Shown in pieces: positions 1-9,126 of a stretch of DNA of 17,701 nucleotides. Position 1 is the stretch's first letter, and every line of letters starts with the position of its first letter. The translations under genes and the position numbers were made by a program. Under the pieces are notes generated by a model. The model did not search any database and was not told where the DNA came from. It saw nothing but the letters and a program-made list of their open reading frames with translations. This stretch comes from Cristatella mucedo (taxonomy: Eukaryota > Bryozoa > Phylactolaemata > Cristatellidae), in assembly GCA_009760855.2 (NCBI GenBank), contig WPIO01000621.1, positions 1 to 17,701 on the forward strand, read 5' to 3'.

Positions 1-2476
1 AGGATCTGAGGATCGCGCCGAGTGTTGCAGGATCTGAGGATCGCGCCGAGTGTTGCAGGATCTGAGGATCGCGCCGAGTGTTGCAGGATCTGAGGATCGC
101 GCCGAGTGTTGCAGAATCTGAGGATCGTGCCGAGTGCAGGATTGCAGGAGTGTGAGGATCGTGCCGAGTGTTGCAGGATCTGAGGATCGCGCCGAGTGTT
201 GCAGAATCTGAGGATCGCGCCGAGTGTTGCAGAATCTGAGGATCGCGCCGAGTGTTGCAGGATCTGAGGATCGCGCCGAGTGTTGCAGGATCTGAGGATC
301 GTGCCGAGTGTTGCAGGATCTGAGGATCGCGCCGAGTGTTGCAGAATCTGAGGATCGCGCCGAGTGTTGCAGGATCTGAGGATCGCGCCGAGTGTTGCAG
401 AATCTGAGGATCGCGCCGAGTGTTGCAGGATCTGAGGATCGCGCCGAGTGTTGCAGAATCTGAGGATCGTGCCGAGTGTTGCAGGATCTGAGGATCGCGC
501 CGAGTGTTGCAGGATCTGAGGATCGCGCCGAGTGTTGCAGAATCTGAGGATCGCGCCGAGTGTTGCAGAATCTGAGGATCGCGCCGAGTGTTGCAGAATC
601 TGAGGATCGTGCCGAGTGTTGCAGGATCTGAGGATCGCGCCGAGTGTTGCAGAATCTGAGGATCGCGCCGAGTGTTGCAGGATCTGAGGATCGCGCCGAG
701 TGTTGCAGAATCTGAGGATCGTGCCGAGTGTTGCAGAATCTGAGGATCGCGCCGAGTGTTGCAGGATCTGAGGATCGCGCCGAGTGTTGCAGGATCTGAG
801 GATCGCGCCGAGTGTGTTGCAGGATCTGAGGATCGCGCCGAGTGTTGCAGAATCTGAGGATCGCGCCGAGTGTTGCAGGATCTGAGGATCGTGCCGAGTG
901 TTGCAGGATCTGCCGAGGATCGCGCCGAGTGTTGCAGAATCTGAGGATCGCGCCGAGTGTTGCAGGATCTGAGGATCGTGCCGAGTGTTGCAGGATCTGA
1001 GGATCGCGCCGAGTGTTGCAGGATCTGAGGATCGCGCCGAGTGTTGCAGGATCTGAGGATCGCGCCGAGTGTTGCAGAATCTGAGGATCGTGCCGAGTGT
1101 TGCAGGATCTGAGGATCGCGCCGAGTGTTGCAGGATCTGAGGATCGCGCCGAGTGTTGCAGGATCTGAGGATCGCGCGCGAGTGTTGCAGGAGAGGATCT
1201 GAGGATCGCGCCGAGTGTTGCAGAATCTGAGGATCGTGCCGAGTGTTGCAGGATCTGAGGATCGCGCCGAGTGTTGCAGGATCTGAGGATCGCGCCGAGT
1301 GTTGCAGAATCTGAGGATCGCGCCGAGTGTTGCAGAATCTGAGGATCGCGCCGAGTGTTGCAGAATCTGAGGATCGTGCCGAGTGTTGCAGGATCTGAGG
1401 ATCGCGCCGAGTGTTGCAGAATCTGAGGATCGCGCCGAGTGTTGCAGGATCTGAGGATCGCGCCGAGTGTTGCAGGATCTGAGGATCGCGCCGAGTGTTG
1501 CAGGATCTGAGGATCGCGCGCCGAGTGTTGCAGGATCTGAGGATCGCGCCGAGTGTTGCAGAATCTGAGGATCGCGCCGAGTGTGCAGATCTTGCGCAGG
1601 ATCTGAGGATCGTGCCGAGTGTTGCAGGATCTGAGGATCGCGCCGAGTGTTGCAGGATCTGAGGATCGCGCCGAGTGTTGCAGAATCTGAGGATCGCGCC
1701 GAGTGTTGCAGGATCTGAGGATCGCGCCGAGTGTTGCAGGATCTGAGGATCGCGCCGAGTGTTGCAGAATCTGAGGATCGCGCCGAGTGTTGCAGGATCT
1801 GAGGATCGCGCCGAGTGTTGCAGAATCTGAGGATCGCGCCGAGTGTGCGAGTGTTGCAGAATCTGAGGATGAGGATCGCGCGCCGAGTGTTGCAGGATCT
1901 GAGGATCGCGCCGAGTGTTGCAGGATCTGAGGATCGCGCCGAGTGTTGCAGGATCTGAGGATCGCGCCGAGTGTTGCAGAATCTGAGGATCGCGCCGAGT
2001 GTTTGCAGAATCTGAGGATCGCGCCGAGTGTTGCAGGATCTGAGGATCGCGCCGAGTGCTGCAGGATCTGAGGATCGCGCCGAGTGTTGCAGAATCTGAG
2101 GATCGTGCCGAGTGTTGCAGAATCTGAGGATCGCGCCGAGTGTTGCAGGATCTGAGGATCGCGCCGAGTGTTGCAGGATCTGAGGATCGCGCCGAGTGTT
2201 GCAGGATCTGAGGATCGCGCCGAGTGTTGCAGAATCTGAGGATCGCGCCGAGTGTTGCAGGATCTGAGGATCGTGCCGAGTGTTGCAGGATCTGAGGATC
2301 GCGCCGAGTGTTGCAGAATCTGAGGATCGCGCCGAGTGTTGCAGGATCTGAGGATCGCGCCGAGTGTTGCAGGATCTGAGGATCGCGCCGAGTGTTGCAG
2401 AATCTGAGGATCGCGCCGAGTGTTGCAGGATCTGAGGATCGCGCCGAGTGTTGCAGAATCTGAGGATCGCGCCGAG
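1..2476. repeat. 28-bp CpG-rich satellite array, about 87 copies
   Basis: Head-to-tail array with a 28-bp period. Each unit opens with AGGATCTG, continues AGGATCGCGCC and closes with GAGTGTTGC, so the unit holds an internal near-duplication of AGGATC. Two positions vary repeatedly: AGGATCTG versus AGAATCTG (roughly 60:40), and CGCGCC versus CGTGCC (about one unit in six). Length irregularities are few and short, near 137, 813, 912, 1177-1196, 1519, 1584, 1846 and 1870. The array is already in phase at base 1, so it extends beyond the window. It stops inside a unit at about 2476, where the sequence turns unique. Because 28 is not a multiple of 3 there is no continuous reading frame. There are no spacers, so it is not a CRISPR array. 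Confidence 0.98.
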
Positions 2477-2864
2477 CAAGAAGCTGAGGAAACACCGAGA
2501 AGTTTCCAATGTTTCTCTCACCCTGCCAGGCCAGGACTCTCTTGGTGACCATGAAATGCCAGGTTTTGAAGAACTGAAAACTAGAGGCAGCTAAGAACTT
2601 TCTTTAAGACTTATTGAAATCTTTTTTTATCCGATAAAACGTGTGCCTGAACGGCAGCTTCTACTCTTCTTCCTTTGAGAAGTCTCCTCTCTCTGCTCCA
2701 GTCCACGCGGTGAAAGCCTGACGGCGGAAGGGGCTATTTTCATGGGAAATTCGCTTTTTCATCAGGATTCCTCCGCTGGCTTAACCGTCATGCCAATTCT
2801 AGTGACGATCGGGAACTTTGGGTTGACATAGGGAAGAGCTAGCAGGAGAAGCAATATGCCGACT

Positions 2865-2867
<3 letters not shown>
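2477..2867. other. Unique DNA flanking the satellite, no gene seen
   Basis: Non-repetitive sequence of moderate GC between the satellite and the first GA tract. No open frame, homology or RNA-like structure could be supported. Confidence 0.6.

Positions 2868-2930
<63 letters not shown>
2868..2930. repeat. (GA)n microsatellite
   Basis: About 63 bp of uninterrupted GA dinucleotides on the plus strand. It opens short frames on the minus strand that read as alternating Ser-Leu and have no protein significance. Confidence 0.98.
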
Positions 2931-2934
<4 letters not shown>

Positions 2935-3503
2935 CCAGGCAGGTCTGGAAACTTCACGCCCATTAGCAAGTTGCCTCTTGAGCATGGGGGCGTGCTTGTG
3001 GATTGACCACCTCTTGCAGCGATTGGACATTTTTTCTGACACAGGCTTGATCCTCTTAGTACTAGTTCAATTACAAGTTGCAGAGTAGTGAAAAAAAGCG
3101 GAGGCTCGAGGTCAAACCTCAGGCAGCCAATATCACTCGGGGTCAGCATTTGGGAAATGACAGGAGATTTCCCAACTTCTCCTCTTGCGGCAGTGCTTGC
3201 ATCATCATGGTCTAAATGGAGACTTCCTGCGTCTTCACAGAGCGAAGATTTTTTTGCCAAGAAGCCTTCGCCGAATGCAGAATGTTTGCTTCTCCGGTGG
3301 GTGTGGCCTCGCTTTCTGCTTTCACTCCTTCGTCTCCTCTTCCCCGTTCCAGTCACCGTCTCCGCTCTGCTCGCTTTCGCCCTCCTCAAACTGTCCTTCC
3401 TTATTCCGCCTGCGATTGTCAACATTTTTGCTGGTGGTGTTTTCTGTGTCTTCACTGTTCTTCAGCTTTGCCTTCTTCAAGAAGACGTCTGAAGTGCAAA
3501 CTT
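2931..3503. other. Unique DNA with a pyrimidine-rich stretch, no gene seen
   Basis: The second half (about 3240-3490) is rich in CT and TTC runs on the plus strand. That explains several overlapping short open frames of 100-134 codons rich in Leu, Ser and Phe on the plus strand or Arg, Lys and Glu on the minus strand. None resembles a known protein. Confidence 0.5.
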
Positions 3504-3594
3504 GAACTTGAACTTTGCTGAACTTGAGCGTCCGTGCCACGTGCTGAACTTGAACTTTGCTGAACTTCAGTCTTCGTGCCACGTGCTGAACTTG
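3504..3594. repeat. 42-bp tandem duplication, two copies plus a stub
   Basis: Copies lie at 3504-3545 and 3546-3587, followed by the first seven bases of a third. Each begins GAACTTGAACTTTGCTGAAC and ends GTGCCACGTGCT; they differ at about five positions. As 42 bp equals 14 codons, one minus-strand frame (3322-3669, 115 codons) stays open and shows two 14-residue copies containing KFSKVQVQHVAR. The ends of that frame are simple basic and acidic runs, so coding status is doubtful. Confidence 0.9.
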
Positions 3595-3653
3595 CGTTCG
3601 CTTCTTTCTTCTTCTCCTCCGCAGTTCTGGTTTTCTGTGCTGGGCACCACGTG
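3538..3653. promoter_or_regulatory. Three CACGTG E-boxes
   Basis: Perfect palindromic CACGTG hexamers lie at 3538-3543, 3580-3585 and 3648-3653. The first two are copied by the 42-bp duplication and the third is outside it. CACGTG is the known core for Myc/Max, USF and CLOCK-type bHLH factors. Function here is inference; no transcription start or gene is attached. Confidence 0.25.
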
Positions 3654-3676
3654 CCTTCTTTGCTCTCACGACTTCT

Positions 3677-3812
3677 GAAAATATATTGGGAAATATATAT
3701 TAAAAAAATATATATGATATATATATATATATTATTATAAGAAATACATTATAAGTATATAATATATTTCTAAAAATATAAAATGTATAAAATATATTGC
3801 TCAAAAATGTGT
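3677..3812. repeat. AT-rich island with TA runs
   Basis: About 135 bp made almost entirely of A and T, including a (TA)n core near 3710-3731 and many TATATT and AATATA steps. It is the only strongly AT-rich block in the window. Such DNA melts easily and can extrude hairpins. A matrix-attachment role or a decayed poly(A)/TA microsatellite are both possible. Confidence 0.8.
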
Positions 3813-5415
3813 TAAAAGTGCACAGTAGCCGTAGTGGCAATGCAATTCATTGAGGCTGGTCTGGAGTAGCACTGAACTTCACACCATTGCCTCCGTCTCC
3901 GGAGGAAGAGGTTGATCCTTAAGAGAGTTTAGAAAAAAGGCTTGGAAAGATTGCAAGTGCACACGTAGTCTACATGCTGGCGCCAGGACACTCAATTCAC
4001 ACAGTATCTCTTCGTAGGATACAATCTAAAGTAGGAGTTCTCACCCGAGCGAGCGAGCGGCAGACAATATCCTGTCAACAGCACGGCATGGACCCGGTGA
4101 GCTCTGGCTCAGGATACGAGTGACCGGCTGGCGTAGCCAGCTAAGCCTGCAGCTTGGTTCAGGTCTGTATAGACATTCTTAACTAGCTCAGCCAGCTGTA
4201 GTCGAGTCCATTGAAGCAAGGACTTGCTTGACATTAAGATTGGTAATCTCGCATGAATTTGTCTTTCAATATGCACAATCCAGTGCCTCTCTTTCTGTGT
4301 TATCACTGCCGTCTCTCCTCATCCGGGTTGACTAAGGCAATCACGTACTGCAGAGAGCTGTCGTGCGACGTCTGCTTTAGAAATGCCATGCCGCCATTTA
4401 GCGTTACGGTGCAGGCCAAGTATTTGGACGGAATCTCTTGACCGCTTCTTAGGAAAGACATGAAAATTGCACCGATTATCTCGAGCGAGCCATTCGCATA
4501 TTCTGCCGTCTGAGGAAGTGCCATGCCCATTAGAGACGGTATCATTAGGGACGGCATCATTTGCCCAGGTTTAGCTAACGGGAGCCTTTGATGTCCACGA
4601 TATCTTCGACACGTTCGCACCCATCTAAGGTGCAGGAGAAGTTTCTGCTGCGGGTTGTTCCTCGTATCATCCGCGTGGCTGTAGTAGGCCGAGTAAGTAG
4701 GCCGAGTCAGCGCCACTTCGTGGCGAGGTCGAGGTCGAGCATCCAAATATTCGGCACCTGCACGCGGCCGTACTTATGTCCACATGCAAGTTTGCAATGC
4801 GTATGAATGGAGGCGTGCTCTGCCCTACGTAACTGATCGCCAGGTGGTACATTCATTCCGGACTGACGATGCCGGACCTAACCAAATAGAGGTGCAGCTA
4901 AGACTGACGCTCGTCCTGCAGGTCGCTCGCTACCGCTACGACGATTTCGGGCACAGCCTATGTAGCCGCTGTCGCTTCTTTCAGGGCCGTGCGACTCGGA
5001 ACTTTCGGGCATATGGCTGCTCGAGTTCTAGTTCCGGTTGCCGCAAGCGCTAGGGCTTTCATCTGGCCCATCAATCATATTTATCAAAACCTCTAGCTTT
5101 CCACGATTGAGATTATCAGAGCGAGAAGCAGGTGACGTCCATCGAGGCTAACTATTAGACTTCTATACTTAGGTTGGCGCCTCTGTCTACGCACGCGAGT
5201 CGCGTTGCTGAGCTTCCAGGCAGCAGTCTGTAGGCTCCCAGTCTGCTTTCGGCAACTGCCGGTGCAGGTCTCGGAAAGCTACGCGCCTTCTAATTACCTC
5301 CTTAACAGGAGACTTTTGCTGCGTAAGCATTTTGATAGTGGTTGACCAGTGTGAAACGAAGCTGCAGGCTTTCCAACTCAAGAATGGTGAATTTCGCGAA
5401 AAGGAAATCGAATGA
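3813..5415. other. 1.6 kb of unique DNA, no supported gene
   Basis: Moderate GC. The longest open frame is a minus-strand one at 4303-4746 (147 codons) without recognisable domains, signal peptide or membrane segment. A tiny direct repeat (CATTAGRGACGGYAT, twice) lies near 4529-4558. No RNA genes or transposon ends were recognised. Confidence 0.5.
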
Positions 5416-5681
5416 ATTACATCTGCACGGCTGCACCGAGCTGATGGCACTGCATTACATCTGCACGGCTGCACCAAGCTGATGACACTGCATTCCATAT
5501 GCATGGCTGCTCCGAGCTGATGCTGCTTCATTCCATATGTATGGCTGCACCGAGCTGAGGGTACTGCATTGCATATGTATGGCTGCACCGAGCTGAGGGT
5601 ACTGCATTGCATATGCACGGCTGCTCCGAGCTGATGCTTCTGCATTACATCTGCAAGGTTGCTCCAAGCTGATCGGGCTGC
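5416..5681. repeat. 38-bp minisatellite, exactly 7 copies
   Basis: Seven contiguous 38-bp units with no indels, starting at 5416, 5454, 5492, 5530, 5568, 5606 and 5644. Conserved cores are ATTNCATNTG, GGCTGC and AGCTGA. The copies form subtypes: 1 and 2 are close (CATCTGCACGG, GCACTGC-type ends), 4 and 5 are almost identical (ATATGTATGG, GAGGGTACTGC), and 3 and 6 share GCTGCTCCGAGCTGATGCT. Copy 7 is the most diverged but shares ATTACATCTGCA with copies 1 and 2. Minus-strand frames through it show a shuffled peptide repeat only because 38 is not divisible by 3. Confidence 0.97.
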
Positions 5682-6430
5682 GTCACAACAACTTTTCTTT
5701 TAACGGCAGTCAGTGCAATACTCTGCGAGGCCCTCATTCTCACTCTACTGTTGGGATACGTGGGTACTTCAAGGCAAAGAGGGGTGCTCGATTATAAATA
5801 ATTTTGGAAGAGTCAGACCAACGTGACTTGGATCTCTTTAAGGGCAAGGGAGACTTGCAATGCAGCAGTTAGCGAGCATGGCTGTGAGCCAACACTGATG
5901 CCCAGTGTTCGGATATAACCGTGCCGAAAAAAATGTTGAGATACACAACGAGGACTCAATGACTCGCAGTCGCCTATAGCGGATAAATAAAGCTGGAGCG
6001 ACACCTCTGCAGCCTTGCAACCTAGATTTGAAACCTATTACCGTCCTCTTGCCCATAATGTACAAAGTTTCAAAAGAATTGAGTGCTCGCGAATGAACAA
6101 ACAGTAATCTTATTCTCATTTGTCTTGCCTCCGGATCTATTTTGTAGTCACCAGAATGCACAAAACTCGTCGGATGTCTCTCACGGATTTGACAGTACCC
6201 AATGCGTTCACTGCAGAGTCCGGAAGTCACCGAGAAGCCGATCCGACGCAAACGTGTCGGTGATTAGGCACCCATCATTCACATTTGTCAACCTCCAGCT
6301 GGCAGCAGACAGATGGCTCGTAGAGTAGTCGGGGCGTACGAGCAGCTGGCATCTCGGTGTCCTGTTCCAAAGTGACTTTTCATTAGCCGACCATATCGGC
6401 TCATGTATACGCGCCCGCGTTTGCGCTCGC
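5682..6430. other. Unique DNA, no gene seen
   Basis: About 750 bp with scattered short open frames on both strands, the longest a 137-codon minus-strand frame at 5838-6251. None is recognisable. An AATAAA at 5986-5991 is unsupported as a poly(A) signal because no upstream exon is visible. Confidence 0.5.
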
Positions 6431-6441
6431 GCACACACACG

Positions 6442-6483
<42 letters not shown>
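6431..6483. repeat. (CA)n microsatellite followed by a short TA run
   Basis: About 50 bp of CA dinucleotides with two early CG interruptions, leading into ATATTTATATATA. Alternating purine-pyrimidine DNA of this kind can adopt Z-form. It lies about 70 bp beyond the inferred 3' end of the LINE relic. Confidence 0.97.
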
Positions 6484-6486
<3 letters not shown>

Positions 6487-6820
6487 TTATATATAGGGGT
6501 TACTATAGGCCGTCGATACCTGGGCAGACTGCAGGCCGTCGGTGGAGCCGTTGGCGTAATGCAATGAAATGTATCGCCGTCTGTAACTCCACAAAGCCAT
6601 AAAGACCATGTGGGTGTTACGCAGGAGAGTTTTGTATAGCGCTCTCACAGCCTAAGTGGCTTTCGGTACGCATTCGGTAGCCAACAGACTTTGTCTCAAG
6701 CAACAAAGAGAAAGTGGGAAGCATAGCAGAGTCAGGAGAGTAGTTGACGTAGTGAGTAGCATGGAAGTAGCAGCTCAGTACCGCTGAAAAGGATGAGCCA
6801 TAGTCGGCAGCAGGAGAGTA

Positions 6821-7173
6821 GTTGTCGTTGCGTAAGAATTGTGGAAGCGAGTTCCACAGTCTAGGACCTGCAGAGCTAACGGTTCTGTCGCCAACGGTCT
6901 CTAAGCGGAGCAATGTAACAGCTAATTTATTGTCCACACAGGACCTGAGGGCGCGAACAGGCTGAAACTGATGCAGCAGTTCAGCTAGGTACGAAGGAGC
7001 CAAGCCGTGGCGGGCCTTGTGGGTCAGCGTAAGAACTTTGCCCTGTATCCGTTCGGCATCAATCCTAGCTCTTTTAGCAAAGGAGTCACGCGCTCAAACC
7101 TCTAGGACTTGGAGACTAGCCTTGCAGCCATACTGATGGCGTACTGACAGGCGAGGGGATGCTCAGCTAAGCG
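6821..7173 (-). pseudogene. LINE reverse transcriptase, C-terminal region, broken
   Basis: This is the most convincing protein homology in the window. From 7173 downward the minus strand reads a segment with MAARLVSKS, a TAG stop at 7102-7104, then RFERVTPLLKELG. A frameshift near 7055-7062 moves the reading to another frame, which continues AERIQGKVLTLTHKA, RHGLAPSYLAELL, LRSC, GDR and PRLWNSLPQFLR, ending near 6821. The order AARL, then TP-LL-EL, then ERI, then K-HG-APSYL, then LRS, then GDR, then WNSLP-LR is the signature of the region after the polymerase domain in L2/CR1-type ORF2 proteins. The open stretch 6617-7003 runs on after the LR motif into sequence I do not recognise. The stop and the shift make it non-functional. 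It has no neighbouring host gene. Confidence 0.88.
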
Positions 7174-7497
7174 TTACTGACGGCATCTCCATCTGCTATC
7201 CCAGGCAACGCGAGCAGCCCCCTCTCTCACCGGGAACACGGACCGAAGAGCGCGGCCCGCTGGATAGCTACGTTGGTTTTTAAAGTGGGCTAATGATGCA
7301 CGCACCTGCCTCGGTGGTGCAGGCTTCGGTGCTGATGGCAGCGCCAATAAGTTGGCCAGCGTGGTGCGAGCGGGCGCTCGCTCAACGGCTGCAGCCTGGC
7401 GATCTGAAAGAGCGGCAGGATTGAATCTTAGGGTGGATCTGAGAGGGCCAATCAACGTCGAGGGCAGCTGACAATCGTAGAAGGCATCATCTTGCTA

Positions 7498-7695
7498 AGA
7501 CCAATCTGCACACCATTGCTGAACACAGTCTACATAATCAATTAGAACTGATCGACTATCAGCAGTCGATCGACCATCAATGGCACGCTCGTATAAGATG
7601 ACGGCTAGCGGCTGGCAAAACACATCGTCAGTGATTAATGTGCTCGAGGTCATACCATTTCGTTTTAGATGGAGGTTTTTAATGTAGTTCAGAGA
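7498..7695 (-). pseudogene. LINE reverse transcriptase, palm remnant around the YADD-type motif
   Basis: One minus-strand frame is open from 7695 to a TAG at 7495-7497. It contains SLNYIKNL, then L-ITDD-V with the two Asp codons at 7624-7629, then ILYERAIDG and VDCVQQWCADW. In L2/CR1-type enzymes a hydrophobic-Y-I-N-D-L stretch precedes the (F/Y)ADD active site, which is followed by a Tyr-containing strand and a helix ending in WC..W, so the order and spacing fit. The match is imperfect: the active site reads ITDD, and about eight extra residues separate it from the next conserved strand. It shares its frame with the thumb segment upstream of the frameshift, which supports one continuous ancient ORF. 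Assignment is inference from motif order. Confidence 0.55.
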
Positions 7696-7720
7696 GTAGG
7701 CTTTGTAGCTGCAGTTAACC

Positions 7721-8124
7721 GGGTAGGCACTTTCCTTGCCTGTGACTGTGGGTGGCGACGCTTGAAGCCGAATCCAGAGTTTTTCCCTGCATCTTTGACT
7801 GGCGAACGGCTAGTCTTTCCGTTTCGCCAAATCCATCCGCTGTCTCAGTATGCCGCCGGATTGCTCCGCCAGCCAATTAGCCAGTGCACACACCCGTTCG
7901 CCGATCTACGGCCTGCTTTTTTCTGTTACGTCGCCTGCGACTTTGCAAAAGGCATTGCTTGTCTCACGTGCTCGCATTTGTGCCCACGTACGTAAGTTCC
8001 CCCGTGCACCGTTTCGCCCGTGCAGGCCGCCCGTGCTACAAAGCGCTCGAGCGCATCGAGCGAACTCTCAGAGCCGTACGACCAGGGCCGCCAGCCGCGA
8101 GGAGCCGCGATCGCTTGTGCGTGC
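7721..8124. other. Unique DNA between LINE relic and GA array; small hairpin
   Basis: About 400 bp without a supported gene. An inverted repeat at 7800-7829 (TGGCGAACGG, nine-base loop, CCGTTTCGCCA, with a one-base bulge) could form a stem of about ten pairs. A donor-like GTAAGT occurs at 7990-7995 but no exon can be tied to it. Confidence 0.5.
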
Positions 8125-8892
8125 CAGAGACAGAGAGACAGAGGGAGAGAGAGAGACAGAGACGGAGAGAGACAGACAGACGGAGACAGAGAGACAGAGA
8201 GACAGAGAGAGACAGAGAGACAGAGAGAGACGGAGAGACGGAGAGACGGAGAGACAGAGAGACGGAGAGACGGAGAGACGGAGAGACGGAGAGACGGAGA
8301 GACGGAGAGACGGAGAGACGGAGAGACGGAGAGACGGAGAGACGGAGAGACGAAGAGACGGAGAGACGGAGAGACGGAGAGACGGAGAGACAGAGAGACA
8401 GAGAGACAGAGAGACAGAGAGACAGAGAGACAGAGAGACAGAGTCAGAGACAGAGACAGAGACAGAGACAGAGTCAGAGACAGAGACAGAGTCAGAGACG
8501 GAGAGACGGAGAGACAGAGAGACAGAGAGACAGAGACAGAGTCAGAGACAGAGACAGAGACAGAGTCAGACAGAGAGAGAGAGACAGAGAGACGGAGAGA
8601 CGGAGAGACGGAGAGACGGAGAGACGGAGAGACGGAGAGACGGAGAGACGGAGAGACGGAGAGACGGAGAGACGAAGAGACAGAGAGACAGAGAGGCAGA
8701 GAGACAGAGAGAGACAGAGAGACAGAGAGAAAGAGAGAGAGACAGAGACAGAGTCAGAGACAGAGACAGAGTCAGAGACGGAGAGACGGAGAGACAGAGA
8801 GACAGAGAGACAGAGACAGAGTCAGAGACAGAGACAGAGACAGAGTCAGAGACAGCGTCAGAGACAGAGAGACAGAGAGAGACGGAGAGACG

Positions 8893-8923
<31 letters not shown>

Positions 8924-8982
8924 GGAGAGACAGAGACGGAGAGACGGAGAGACGGAGAGACGGAGAGACAGAGAGACAGAGA

Positions 8983-9026
<44 letters not shown>

Positions 9027-9090
9027 CAGACAGAGAGAGACAGAGACAGAGACAGAGACAGAGACAGAGACAGAGACAGAGTCAGAGACA

Positions 9091-9126
<36 letters not shown>

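Larger units (their letters stand above)
6555..7720 (-). mobile_element. Decayed L2/CR1-type LINE fragment (3' half)
   Basis: Reading the minus strand from about 7720 down to 6555 gives, in order: a degraded palm segment around the catalytic Asp-Asp of reverse transcriptase (7498-7695), a poorly matching middle (about 7174-7497), the thumb and C-terminal region (6821-7173), and a 3' untranslated tail. The tail ends in motifs typical of L2/CR1 elements: GAGCGCTATACAAAA at 6631-6646 and GGCGATACATTTCATTGCA at about 6560-6578, read on the minus strand. The 5' half (endonuclease and early palm) is absent, the usual 5' truncation of LINEs. In-frame stops and a frameshift show that it is dead. The family call rests on conserved C-terminal motifs; the 5' boundary is uncertain by about 100 bp. 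Confidence 0.85.

Noticed and set aside
1-2476. Possible CRISPR array
   Set aside because: The 28-bp units are contiguous with no unique spacers, and the rest of the window is eukaryotic in character.
4303-4746. 147-codon minus-strand open frame
   Set aside because: No recognisable domain, no partner exon and no repeat support; the length is within what chance gives in 17 kb of this composition.
5187-5667. Minus-strand frames with a repeated Gln-Leu-Gly-Ala-Ala type peptide
   Set aside because: Explained by the 38-bp minisatellite, whose unit is not a multiple of 3 and cycles through the frames.
5981-5995. AATAAA near CTATAGCGGATAAATAAAGC as a poly(A) signal or another LINE tail
   Set aside because: Only a weak resemblance, no adjacent reverse transcriptase motifs and no exon upstream.
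7985-7995. Strong-looking splice donor GTAAGT after TAC
   Set aside because: A single donor-like hexamer without a coding exon, acceptor or branch site is expected by chance.
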